A DNA stretch of 64,000 nt. Source: Geodermatophilus poikilotrophus. GTDB lineage: Bacteria > Actinomycetota > Actinomycetes > Mycobacteriales > Geodermatophilaceae. Below are positions 8,901 through 16,144 of this stretch, in pieces (position 1 is the first letter of the stretch; every line of letters begins with the position of its first letter). Where the stretch lies: the NCBI RefSeq assembly GCF_900111455.1, contig NZ_FOIE01000006.1:62001-126000 (forward strand), given 5' to 3'. The position numbers and the translations under genes were made by a program. The notes beneath the pieces were generated by a model. That model made no database searches, had not been told where the DNA came from, and was given only the letters and a program-made list of their open reading frames with translations.

Positions 8901-9132
8901 CGGAGCGGCGCTGCTGCAGGTGGGCACCGGGAGCAAGGCCAAGGAGCAGGCACAGGGCCCGCTGCCCCCCGGCGTCCCGGTGGGGGAGACCTGGGCCGGG
9001 GAGCTGGTGGCGCAGGTCGGCGACGGCATGGGCGCGGGCACCTTCGAGGTGCGCACCGGCAGCCACTGCTCCCGGTGCCCGGCCCGGCGCAGCTGCCCGC
9101 TGCACGAGCGCGGCCGGCAGGTGACGTCGTGA
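5944..9132 (+). CDS. adnA: AdnA: ATP-dependent helicase-nuclease subunit
   Basis: UvrD/AddA-type motor fused to a RecB-family nuclease, 1062 aa. Walker A GPGTGKTT is at about 47-54, the DEYQDT Walker B box follows near 260, GDPDQAVYTFRGAEP is motif III and HASKGLEWD is motif V. The C-terminal nuclease has VVVDLKTG (PD-(D/E)XK core) and a probable Fe-S cage formed by the Cys in FQRCPLK plus C-x2-C-x5-C in HCSRCPARRSC. In mycobacteria AdnA pairs with AdnB to resect double-strand breaks in place of RecBCD. GTG 5944 is chosen because it precedes the conserved region closely; the frame is open to 5842. Its stop overlaps the 26-residue mini-ORF that links it to adnB. Confidence 0.93.
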   Translation: MALRGDESTPIYRLLQPAAVPAPAPRLDPTQQAVVDHPGGPLLVLAGPGTGKTTTIVEAVAARIDHGVDPEQILVLTFSRRAAAELRDRVTARVARTIREPLARTFHSYAYGVLRRAALLRGEAPPRLLTAAEQDALVAELLRGDLAGEGAVRWPESLLPALTTAGFRGELRELLLRATERGVDPELLAAWSRETGNEAWLHAAAFQEQYEAVTAFSTAGGGDASGYDPAELVRAAIAELEDDPALLRAERERARWLFVDEYQDTDPAQVELLQLLAGGGADLVVVGDPDQAVYTFRGAEPRGIVEFPERFRTVSGRPAPRLSLGVCRRSGPALLEVSRRVAEALPGPWEHRRLTAVGGAEEGSAEVHVFGSASVEAAYVADTLRRAHLVDGVPWSGMAVVVRTALAVGPLRRALTSAGVPVEVGTDDLPLAAQPAVAPLLAALGALLPPPGAEPGTLALDEPGAEALLTSALGGATVLDLRRLRRAVRIAQAQRGVDADERGAPLATALTDEGLLEELPDAVARPARRVADVLAAGRVALALDGSAEDVLWAMWQRSGLAARWARASAAGGAAGAVADRDLDAVVALFDAAAGFVDRLPSATVGAFVEHLSAQELPGVSDAGRESATDAVRLLTAHASKGLEWDVVCVAGVQEGIWPDLRDRGTLLGTELLVERVAGIDGAVLDRRVQMLAEERRLFYVACTRARRRLVVTAVEGALDGPDAGATASRFLDLVVPPPDDGRPLTPLPRSLTLPALVAELRRAVSDPQTEPARRSAAAAVLRRLADEGVPGASPADWWGLAPLSDDAPLVPDGEAVRVRPSAIETFQRCPLKWVLGAVGAEASPDATRTVGSAVHAVAQQVAEGLPAAEAPAALAAELDQLDLGPGWADQRQRIAARDMLDRFLRWHAANGRELLAAEADFDVTVGRARIRGQVDRLERDGAGRLVVVDLKTGRTAARDIDTHGQLAAYQVAVAAGAFGEHGDAPGGAALLQVGTGSKAKEQAQGPLPPGVPVGETWAGELVAQVGDGMGAGTFEVRTGSHCSRCPARRSCPLHERGRQVTS

Positions 9133-9209
9133 GCGGGCTCGCGAGCGCACGCACGGGCACGGCAACCGCGGGAACGCGGCCGACGGGCGCCGGCGAGGAG
9201 GACTCGTGA
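9129..9209 (+). CDS. 26-residue mini-ORF bridging adnA and adnB
   Basis: GTG at 9129 overlaps the adnA stop (GTGA) and its own TGA at 9207-9209 overlaps the adnB GTG (GTGA again). The peptide begins MSGLAS and has TRPT at residues 16-19 and a Ser C-terminus. A second copy of exactly the same length with the same landmarks lies between the two M16 peptidases at 17452-17532. The arrangement suits translational coupling of a two-subunit complex. Whether the peptide itself has a role is unknown; the DNA or RNA could be the functional part. GAGGAG near the 3' end is the ribosome site of adnB. Confidence 0.5.
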   Translation: MSGLASARTGTATAGTRPTGAGEEDS

Positions 9210-12200
9210 GTCGGCGTACGCCCACGCCGCCGGAGGCCCAGCTCTCCTTCGACGACGCTCTCTTCGGTGCCGCGCCCGAGCCGGTGCGGGCGCGCCGGCT
9301 GCTCACCCCGGCCGAGGTCGCCGCGCGCTGCGGACTGGCCTACGCGCCCTCCGACGAGCAGGCGCGGGTGGTGTCGGCGCCGGCCGACCGGCCGCTGGTC
9401 GTCGTCGCCGGGGCCGGGTCGGGCAAGACCGAGACGATGGCCGCCCGCGTCTGCTGGCTGGTGGCCAACGAGCTGGTCGCCCCCGACGCGATCCTGGGGC
9501 TGACCTTCACCCGCAAGGCGGCCAGCGAGCTCAACGAGCGCATCCGGATCCGGCTGGGCGCGCTGTCCCGGCACCCGGGGACCGATCCGGACCTGCGGGA
9601 GCGGCTGGCCGTCGCGATGCCGACGGTGTCGACCTACCACGGCTACGCCGCCTCGCTGGTCAGCGAGCACGGGCTGCGGATCGGCGTCGAGCCCGGTGCC
9701 GGCGTGCTGGGCCCGGCGATGTGCTGGGGGCAGGCGGCGTCCGTCGTGTCCGGCTGGACCGGCGACATGGATGACGTCCAGCTCACCCCGCTGACCACCG
9801 TCGAGGACGTGCTGGCGCTGGCCGGCGAGCTCGGCGAGCACGACATCACCGCCGACCGGCTGCGCGCGTGGACCGCGCAGCTGGAGCGGCGGATCGCCGG
9901 CTACCCCGATGCGAAGGGCAAGCGCGGCCCCTACAAGCCGGTGCTCGACATGCTGGCCCGCCAGCGCGCCCGCGTGGCGCTGCTGCCGCTGGTCGAGGCG
10001 TTCGAGGCGCGCAAGCGGGCCGCCGGGGCGATCGACCACTCCGACCAGGTGGCGCTGGCCGCGCGGATCGCCGTCAGCGCGCCCGAGGTCGGCCGCCGCG
10101 AGCGGGCCCGCTGGCGGATCGTGCTGCTCGACGAGTACCAGGACACCAGCGTCGGTCAGCTGCGGATGCTCGAGGCGCTGTTCGGCCGCACCACCGGGCA
10201 CGCGGTGCTCGCCGTCGGGGACCCGCGGCAGTCGATCTACGGCTGGCGCGGCGCGTCGGCGGGGACGATCGAGCGCTTCTCCCGCACCTTCCCCGGCGTC
10301 CGCGGCCGGGAGGCGCAGCGGCTCACCCTGGCCACCAGCTGGCGCAACGACGGCGCGGTGCTCACCGTCGCCAACGACGTCGCCGGGCTGCTGCCGGCGC
10401 CCGAGGTTCCGCTGCCCGACCTCGCGCCGGCGCCCGGCGCCGGCCACGGGCTGGTCACCGCCGGCCTCTACCCGACCGTGGCGGAGGAGACCGAGGCGCT
10501 CGCCGACCGGCTGGCCGCCTGCTGGCGCGGCGAGGACCCGGCGCTGCCGCCGCGCGCCGACGGGCGGTCCCCGACCACGGCGGTGCTGGTGCGCACCCGC
10601 AAGCAGCTGCCCGGCATCGCCGCTGCGCTGCGCGCCCGCGGCCTGCCGGTGACCGTCGTCGGCCTGGGCGGGCTGCTGGAGGTGCCCGAGGTCTCCGACG
10701 TCGTCGCGACGCTGACCGTGCTGGTCGACCCCACCGCCGGCGACGCGATGGGCCGGCTGCTCACCGGCGCCCGCTGGCGGATCGGCCCCCGCGACCTCGC
10801 CGCGCTCGAGTCCCGCGCCCGCGCGCTGGTGCACGCCCGTCGTCCGGCCCGCGAGGACGACGACGACACCGCTGCCCGCCCGTCCGAGCGCGGCAGCATC
10901 GTCGAGGCGCTCGACGACCTGGGGGACCCGTCGGCCTTCTCGCCCGCGGCCTACCGACGGCTGCGCCGGCTGGCCACGGAGCTGGCGCACCTGCGCGGCC
11001 GGCTGGGGGAGCCGCTGCCCGACATGGTCGACGACGTCGTGCGGGTGCTCGGCCTGGAGACCGAGCTGGCCAGCGCTCCCGGCGTGAGCCCAGGCGCGGC
11101 GCGGGCGCACCTCGACGCGCTGCACGCGGTCGCCGCGGAGTTCACCGAGCTGGCCGAGCTGCCCTCGCTGCCGGCCTTCCTCGGCTACCTGCGCGACGCC
11201 GAGGAGCGCGAGCGTGGCCTCGAGCCCGGCGAGGTCGCGGTCGACCCGGAGTCGATCCAGCTGCTCACCGGCCACTCGGCCAAGGGCCTGGAGTGGGACG
11301 TCGTCGCCGTGCCGGGCATGACCGCCGACCAGTTCCCCTCCCGCACCGACACCAGCGACTCGTGGGTCAAGGACCCCGGCGCCGTCCCGGTCGACCTGCG
11401 CACCACCGATCGCCAGGAGCTGCCGCAGCTGCGCCTGCCGGTGCCCGGCTCCGGCGACCAGGCCGCGGTGCGCGCCGCGCTCGAGGACTACGTCGAGGAG
11501 TGGAAGGGCTTCGGCGAGGCCGAGGAGATCCGGCTGGGCTACGTGGCGGTCACCCGCGCCAAGCACCTGCTGCTGTGCTCGGGCAGCTGGTGGCGCGAGG
11601 GCGTGAAGCCGAACGGCCCGTCGGTGCTGCTCGACACCGTCCGCCGCGCGTGCTCCGCCGGTGCCGGCGTCGTCGTCGCGTGGGCCGAACGCCCCGAGGA
11701 GGGCGCTCCCAACCCGGCGCTGGAGGAGTGGCCGGTGGGCGTGTGGCCGGCCGACCCGCTCTCGCCACCGCGCCGCCGGGCGCTCACCGCCGCCGCCGAG
11801 CTGGTGGCCGGTGCCGCGCCGCACCCGCTGGAGGCCGCCGCCGTCCTCGGCACCGGCGACCCGGAGGTGGAGCGGTGGGTGCGCGACGCCGACCTGCTGC
11901 TGCGCGAGCGACGACGGACCGCCCGACCGACCGTCGAGGTGCCGCTGCCCAGCCACCTGTCGGTGTCCGAGCTGGTCACGTTGCGCCGCGACCCGGCCGA
12001 GCTCGCCCGGCGGCTGCGCCGGCCGATGCCCGCCGCGCCCGCGCCGCTGGCCCGCCGCGGCACCGCCTTCCACGCCTGGCTGGAGGAGCGCTTCAGCGTC
12101 GCCCGGCTGCTCGACCTCGACGAGCTGCCCGGCTCCGGCGACGAGTCCGCGGCCCCCGACGGCGCGCTGAGCGCGTTGCAGGAGGCGTTCCTCGCCAGCC

Positions 12201-12571
12201 CCTGGGCCGACCGGCAGCCCGTCGAGGTCGAGGTGCCCTTCGAGACGCCCCTGGGCCCGCTCACCCTGCGGGGGCGCATCGACGCGGTCTTCGACGACGG
12301 CAGTGGTGGCTTCGAGGTCGTCGACTGGAAGACCGGCCCGCCGCCGGCGGGCGCGGAGCTCGCCGCCGCGGCGGTGCAGCTGGCCGCGTACCGGCTGGGC
12401 TGGTCACGGCTGACCGGCGTCCCGGTCGAACGGGTCAGCGCCGGGTTCCACCACGTCGCCGCCAGCGTCACCGTGCGCCCGGTCGACCTGCTCGACGAGG
12501 CCGGCCTGCTCGCCCTGGTCACCGGGCGGAGCGACGACCTCCCCGCCGAGCCCGAGCCGGAGGAGTACTGA
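9206..12571 (+). CDS. adnB: AdnB: ATP-dependent helicase-nuclease subunit
   Basis: Partner motor-nuclease of AdnA, 1121 aa. Walker A GAGSGKTE is at 69-76, followed by LTFTRKAASEL, DEYQDTS, GDPRQSIYGWRGA, SWRN and GHSAKGLEWDVV. The C-terminal RecB-like nuclease has RGTAFHAWLE, GRIDAVF, EVVDWKTG and the QLAAYR helix. Unlike AdnA it lacks the C-x2-C-x5-C cluster. In the characterised mycobacterial complex AdnB is the leading motor and both subunits carry nuclease modules. It is co-transcribed with adnA through the 81-bp bridging mini-ORF; GTG 9206 has GAGGAGG 5-7 nt upstream. Confidence 0.94.
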   Translation: MSRRTPTPPEAQLSFDDALFGAAPEPVRARRLLTPAEVAARCGLAYAPSDEQARVVSAPADRPLVVVAGAGSGKTETMAARVCWLVANELVAPDAILGLTFTRKAASELNERIRIRLGALSRHPGTDPDLRERLAVAMPTVSTYHGYAASLVSEHGLRIGVEPGAGVLGPAMCWGQAASVVSGWTGDMDDVQLTPLTTVEDVLALAGELGEHDITADRLRAWTAQLERRIAGYPDAKGKRGPYKPVLDMLARQRARVALLPLVEAFEARKRAAGAIDHSDQVALAARIAVSAPEVGRRERARWRIVLLDEYQDTSVGQLRMLEALFGRTTGHAVLAVGDPRQSIYGWRGASAGTIERFSRTFPGVRGREAQRLTLATSWRNDGAVLTVANDVAGLLPAPEVPLPDLAPAPGAGHGLVTAGLYPTVAEETEALADRLAACWRGEDPALPPRADGRSPTTAVLVRTRKQLPGIAAALRARGLPVTVVGLGGLLEVPEVSDVVATLTVLVDPTAGDAMGRLLTGARWRIGPRDLAALESRARALVHARRPAREDDDDTAARPSERGSIVEALDDLGDPSAFSPAAYRRLRRLATELAHLRGRLGEPLPDMVDDVVRVLGLETELASAPGVSPGAARAHLDALHAVAAEFTELAELPSLPAFLGYLRDAEERERGLEPGEVAVDPESIQLLTGHSAKGLEWDVVAVPGMTADQFPSRTDTSDSWVKDPGAVPVDLRTTDRQELPQLRLPVPGSGDQAAVRAALEDYVEEWKGFGEAEEIRLGYVAVTRAKHLLLCSGSWWREGVKPNGPSVLLDTVRRACSAGAGVVVAWAERPEEGAPNPALEEWPVGVWPADPLSPPRRRALTAAAELVAGAAPHPLEAAAVLGTGDPEVERWVRDADLLLRERRRTARPTVEVPLPSHLSVSELVTLRRDPAELARRLRRPMPAAPAPLARRGTAFHAWLEERFSVARLLDLDELPGSGDESAAPDGALSALQEAFLASPWADRQPVEVEVPFETPLGPLTLRGRIDAVFDDGSGGFEVVDWKTGPPPAGAELAAAAVQLAAYRLGWSRLTGVPVERVSAGFHHVAASVTVRPVDLLDEAGLLALVTGRSDDLPAEPEPEEY

Positions 12572-12587
12572 CCCACGCGGTGCGGCC

Positions 12588-12648
12588 CCGTCCAGGGCAC
12601 CGCCGCGAGCCTGCGGGCGGTGGGGAGGACGGGTCCTCCTGGGTCCTC
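12588..12648. repeat. Palindromic repeat between converging genes
   Basis: Copy of the window-wide family: CCGTCCAGGGCACCGCCGCG followed by a GC-rich arm and GGAGGACGGGTCCTCC, ending at the stop codon of the minus-strand hydrolase (12649). It sits in the convergent gap after adnB and can form hairpins on both strands, so it may act as a bidirectional terminator. Confidence 0.6.
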
Positions 12649-13485
12649 TCAGGTGGAGGCGATGCGGTCCAGGATCGCGATCGTCAGCTGCTCGGGGGCC
12701 TCCTCGGGGATCCAGTGGCTCACCCGGGTCAGCTCCACGAACCGGTAGTCGCCGGCGACGTGCTCGGCGCAGCCCTCCGCGGCCCGCCGCCCGATGGCGA
12801 CGTCCCCGTCGCTCCACACGTAGGTGGTCGGCACCGGGACGTCGTCGACCGGGGTGGACGAGCTCATCGCGCGGTACCAGTTGAGCGCGGCGGTCAGCGC
12901 GCCCGGCGCCGAGAGCACGGCCACGTACTCGTCGACGGCCTCGGCCGGGACGGCGTCCCCGAACATCCGCCGCAGCCGCCGGGCGTCGTCGGCGAGCAGC
13001 ACCTCCTCGGCCTTGCCCTGCTGCCAGAAGAGGCGGATGTAGGCCGACCGCTCCTGCTGCTCGGGGTCCGAGCGCCACGCCGTGGTGAACGCCGTCGGGT
13101 GCGGCACCGAGACCGCGGTCAGCGAGCGCACCCGGTCCTCGTGCCAGGCGGCCAGCGCCCAGGCCACGTTGGCGCCCCAGTCGTGCCCGACGACGTCGGC
13201 CACCGGCACGTCCATCGCCGTCATCAGGTCGGCGGTCACCTGCGCCAGGTTGGTCAGCGCGTAGGCCTCGACCTCGGCCGGCCGCGCGCCGGGGGAGTAG
13301 CCGAGCTGGTCGACGGCGTAGGTGCGCAGTCCCGCCTCGGCCAGCTGCGGGGTCACCGCCGCCCACGACGCCGACGTCTCCGGGAAGCCGTGCAGCAGCA
13401 GCACCGGCCGGCCGTCGTCCGGCCCGTCGGCCCGGACGTCGAAGGTGAGGTCGCCGACGTCCACGCGCAGGAGCTGTCCCGACAT
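12649..13485 (-). CDS. Alpha/beta hydrolase, epoxide hydrolase/dehalogenase-like
   Basis: 278-aa hydrolase with LLLHGFPETSASW as oxyanion motif and an Asp nucleophile in VVGHDWGANVAW, the GHDWG elbow of epoxide hydrolases and haloalkane dehalogenases. Distal catalytic residues are probably the Asp in YVWSDGDVAIG and the His in RVSHWIPEEAP. It is cytosolic; substrate unknown. ATG at 13485 is chosen because the longer frame upstream (to 13668) is antisense to the dipeptidase and lacks homology. It is divergent from the M20 gene with 25 bp between start codons. Confidence 0.87.
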   Translation of the reverse strand: MSGQLLRVDVGDLTFDVRADGPDDGRPVLLLHGFPETSASWAAVTPQLAEAGLRTYAVDQLGYSPGARPAEVEAYALTNLAQVTADLMTAMDVPVADVVGHDWGANVAWALAAWHEDRVRSLTAVSVPHPTAFTTAWRSDPEQQERSAYIRLFWQQGKAEEVLLADDARRLRRMFGDAVPAEAVDEYVAVLSAPGALTAALNWYRAMSSSTPVDDVPVPTTYVWSDGDVAIGRRAAEGCAEHVAGDYRFVELTRVSHWIPEEAPEQLTIAILDRIAST

Positions 13486-13496
13486 GGTCGCGACGC

Positions 13497-13502
13497 TACC
13501 GT
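13497..13502 (+). promoter_or_regulatory. -10 hexamer for a leaderless M20 transcript
   Basis: TACCGT ends 8 nt before the GTG at 13511, consistent with a transcript starting at the start codon. It lies in the 25-bp gap shared with the divergent hydrolase. Confidence 0.5.
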
Positions 13503-13510
13503 CGGGAGTC

Positions 13511-14929
13511 GTGAGCAGCCCGGAACGCGACTTCGTCAGCGCGCACCTCGACGACCTGCACGCCGATCTCGACGCCTGGTTGCGGATCCCGTCGATCTCC
13601 GCCGACCCCGCGCACGCGCCCGACGTCGCCGCCAGCGCCGAGTGGCTGGCCGCCGCGCTGCGCCGCACCGGCTTCCCCGTCGTGGAGGTGTGGGAGACCG
13701 CCGGCGCCCCCGCCGTCTACGCCGAGTGGCCGTCGGCGGACGACGGCGCGCCGGTGGCCCTGGTCTACGGGCACCACGACGTCCAGCCGGTCGACCCGCT
13801 GGAGCTGTGGGAGCACCCGCCGTTCGAGCCCGCCCGCGTCGAGGGCCCCGACGGCCCGGAGCTGCACGCCCGCGGCGCCATCGACGACAAGGGCAACGTC
13901 GCGATGCACCTGCTCGGCATGCGTGCACACCTGGCCGCCGCCGGCCGCGAGACCCCCGCGGTGACCGTCAAGGTGCTGGTCGAGGGCGAGGAGGAGTCCG
14001 GCTCACCGCACTTCGCAGCCCTGCTCCGGGAGCGGGCCGAGCGGCTGCGCTGCAACGTCGTGGTGGTCAGCGACACCGGGATGGCCGCCCCCGACGTCCC
14101 CAGCGCCGTCGTGGCGATGCGCGGCCTGGCCGACGCCGAGATCACCCTGCGCGGGCCCGCCGTCGACCTGCACTCGGGCTCCTTCGGCGGCGGCGTCCCC
14201 AACCCACTGCACGCCATGGCGACCCTGCTGGCGAGCCTGCACGACGCCCACGGGCGGGTCACCCTGCCCGGCTTCTACGACCGGGTCCGCCCGCTCACCG
14301 ACCGGGAGCGCGACCTCATGGCCCGCGTGCCCTTCGACGAGCAGGCCTGGCTGACCGGTCCCGCCGCCTCCCGGCTCGCCACCGGGGAGGACGGCTTCAC
14401 CACCCTGGAGCGGATCGGCGCCCGGCCCACCGCCGAGGTCAACGGCATGTGGGGTGGCTACACCGGCCCCGGGCACAAGACGATCATCCCGGCCGAGGCG
14501 CACGCCAAGATCACCTTCCGGCTGGTCGCCGACCAGCGCCCTGCCGATCTCGCCGAGCAGGTGCGCGGCTGGGTGGCAGCGAACCTGCCGGCGGGCATCC
14601 AGGCCGACGTGCACGTCCCGGCCGGCGGCGTCTCGCCGTGCGCCAGCGACCTGGACTCCCCCGCGATGGCCGCCCTGCTCACCGCGATCGGGCAGGCCTT
14701 CGACCGCGACCCCGCCGACGTCCTGTCCACCCGCGAGGGCGGCAGCGGACCGGAGGCCGACCTGGTCGACGTCCTCGGTGCGCCGCTGGTGTTCCTCGGC
14801 GCGGGGCTGCCCACCGACCGCATCCACTCACCGAACGAGCGGGTGCTGCTGCCGATGCTGTACCGCGGGGCCGAGGCCGCCGCGCACCTGTGGCGGGAGC
14901 TCGCGACCGTGCCGCTGCGCCCGCGCTGA
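13511..14929 (+). CDS. M20 family dipeptidase
   Basis: 472-aa zinc-dependent peptidase of the ArgE/DapE/CNDP type. Metal and catalytic segments are visible: VYGHHDVQPVDP (first zinc His plus catalytic Asp), ARGAIDDKGN (bridging Asp), LVEGEEESGSP (catalytic Glu and ligand) and a late His in LPTDRIHSPNE. The insertion between residues ~190 and 350 (DLHSGSFGG...) is the dimerisation domain. Members of this subgroup hydrolyse dipeptides in the cytosol. GTG 13511 is preferred over upstream starts because of the -10 hexamer 8 nt before it and because the family begins here. Confidence 0.9.
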   Translation: MSSPERDFVSAHLDDLHADLDAWLRIPSISADPAHAPDVAASAEWLAAALRRTGFPVVEVWETAGAPAVYAEWPSADDGAPVALVYGHHDVQPVDPLELWEHPPFEPARVEGPDGPELHARGAIDDKGNVAMHLLGMRAHLAAAGRETPAVTVKVLVEGEEESGSPHFAALLRERAERLRCNVVVVSDTGMAAPDVPSAVVAMRGLADAEITLRGPAVDLHSGSFGGGVPNPLHAMATLLASLHDAHGRVTLPGFYDRVRPLTDRERDLMARVPFDEQAWLTGPAASRLATGEDGFTTLERIGARPTAEVNGMWGGYTGPGHKTIIPAEAHAKITFRLVADQRPADLAEQVRGWVAANLPAGIQADVHVPAGGVSPCASDLDSPAMAALLTAIGQAFDRDPADVLSTREGGSGPEADLVDVLGAPLVFLGAGLPTDRIHSPNERVLLPMLYRGAEAAAHLWRELATVPLRPR

Positions 14930-15098
14930 CCGGGTCGGACCACGGCGGGTGGTCCGGCCACCACCGGACCTGGGACGACACCGGCACGCCGGCCGTCCCC
15001 GGGGTGCGCGGCGGCGGGGAGGACGAGCTGCGGGAGCCGGTCCCCTGGCGGGACGACGCCGCCGACCGTCGGTGACCGGAGCTCGCAGGCGGCGGTCC

Positions 15099-15104
15099 TA
15101 GGGT
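15099..15104 (+). promoter_or_regulatory. -10 hexamer for a leaderless DUF2510 transcript
   Basis: TAGGGT followed by six bases and the GTG at 15111; no ribosome-binding site is present. Confidence 0.5.
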
Positions 15105-15110
15105 GACGCC

Positions 15111-15977
15111 GTGACCGGTCAGTCGAGCGCGCCGCCGGGCTGGTACCCCGACCCCGACGGCACGCCGGGGGTGGTGCGCTGGTGGAGCGGCGCCGGCTGG
15201 TCCGACGTCACCACCCCGGCCGGTCCCGGCGTGGCCGTGCAGGCGCCGGTCGCACCGCCGGCCCCGGCGCCCGTGGCGCCCGCGCAGGGTCCGCCGCCCG
15301 GGCCGGGACGGCCGCCGCAGCGCACCGCCTGGGTGGTCGGGCTGTCGGTCCTCGGGCTGGTGCTGGTCGTCCTCATCGGCTTCCTCGTCGGCCGGCCCAG
15401 CGGACCGGACGACGACCGGGGCGCCGCCGCACCGCCCCCGCCGAGCGGTTCGCCGTTCCCGCCCGACACCGTGCGGATCGTCGACGAGGCCGCCGGCATC
15501 GCCTACCCCTACCTCGGCCAGGGCTGGCTCGAGTACGACCTGCAGGACATGGTCGAGACGACGTCGGTGGCCGGGCAGTACCTCGTCACGCAGGACGTGA
15601 CACCGGACGGCGGTCTGTTCATCGCCCAGTGCACCTCCGGTCCGCTGTCGCCGGGCCTCCACCCCGGGGCGGGCGGTCTGCAGCCGGCCCTCGCCCGGGT
15701 CGCCGACAGCGTGCGCCTGCACTACTACCCGATCCCCAACGAGCAGGAGGTCCTGCGCGACGAGGCCCGGACCGTCGACGGCGTCCCCGCGCACCTGCTC
15801 GAGTTCGACCTGTCCTGGGACGTGGACGGCTACGAGGCGTCGGCGGAGCGGGTCGCCCTGCTGATCGTCGACGTCGGTCGCCCGGCCCCCGCACTGCTGT
15901 ACATCTCCGTCCCCAACACCCACGCGGAGCTGTACGGGGTCATCGACCGGGTGGTCGAGGGCGTCGACGTGCTGTGA
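15111..15977 (+). CDS. DUF2510 membrane protein
   Basis: 288 aa. The N-terminus is a DUF2510 module: PPGWYPDPDGTPG followed by RWWSGAGWSD, the repeated Trp/Pro/Asp pattern seen at the cytosolic end of many actinobacterial membrane proteins. A Pro/Ala-rich linker follows, then one transmembrane helix (VVGLSVLGLVLVVLIGFLVG, about 76-95) and a ~180-residue extracytoplasmic domain of unknown fold. No enzyme motif is visible. GTG 15111 follows a TANNNT hexamer by six bases. It precedes the M16 peptidase operon, but a separate -10 at 16132 suggests independent transcription. Confidence 0.82.
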   Translation: MTGQSSAPPGWYPDPDGTPGVVRWWSGAGWSDVTTPAGPGVAVQAPVAPPAPAPVAPAQGPPPGPGRPPQRTAWVVGLSVLGLVLVVLIGFLVGRPSGPDDDRGAAAPPPPSGSPFPPDTVRIVDEAAGIAYPYLGQGWLEYDLQDMVETTSVAGQYLVTQDVTPDGGLFIAQCTSGPLSPGLHPGAGGLQPALARVADSVRLHYYPIPNEQEVLRDEARTVDGVPAHLLEFDLSWDVDGYEASAERVALLIVDVGRPAPALLYISVPNTHAELYGVIDRVVEGVDVL

Positions 15978-16131
15978 CACCGGCCCAGGACCTTGAGAAC
16001 GCGATCGCGGTCGGTCGGCGCGGCGTGTCCGCGTGTGTCGGCGACCGCAAGCGCCCGCCCGGCCGGCGAGGCACCTGCCGGGAACGGCGGTCGCAGGCCT
16101 GCCGTCCGGGGCGGCCGTCCCCGGGCGCGGT

Positions 16132-16137
16132 TAGGGT
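16132..16137 (+). promoter_or_regulatory. -10 hexamer for the M16 peptidase-nudC operon
   Basis: TAGGGT ends 7 nt before the GTG at 16145, indicating a leaderless operon transcript. Confidence 0.5.
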
Positions 16138-16144
16138 CGGGCAC

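Noticed and set aside
5569..9306. 1245-residue minus-strand open frame
   Set aside because: Mirror frame of adnA; no start signal, no homology, typical GC-rich antisense openness.
12930..13500. Extended starts for the hydrolase (13668) and dipeptidase (13322)
   Set aside because: Each extension runs antisense into the other gene and adds residues outside the family; starts at 13485 and 13511 fit better.
9868..15075. 1735-residue plus-strand open frame
   Set aside because: Out-of-frame shadow running through adnB and two further genes; Arg/Ala-rich without domains.
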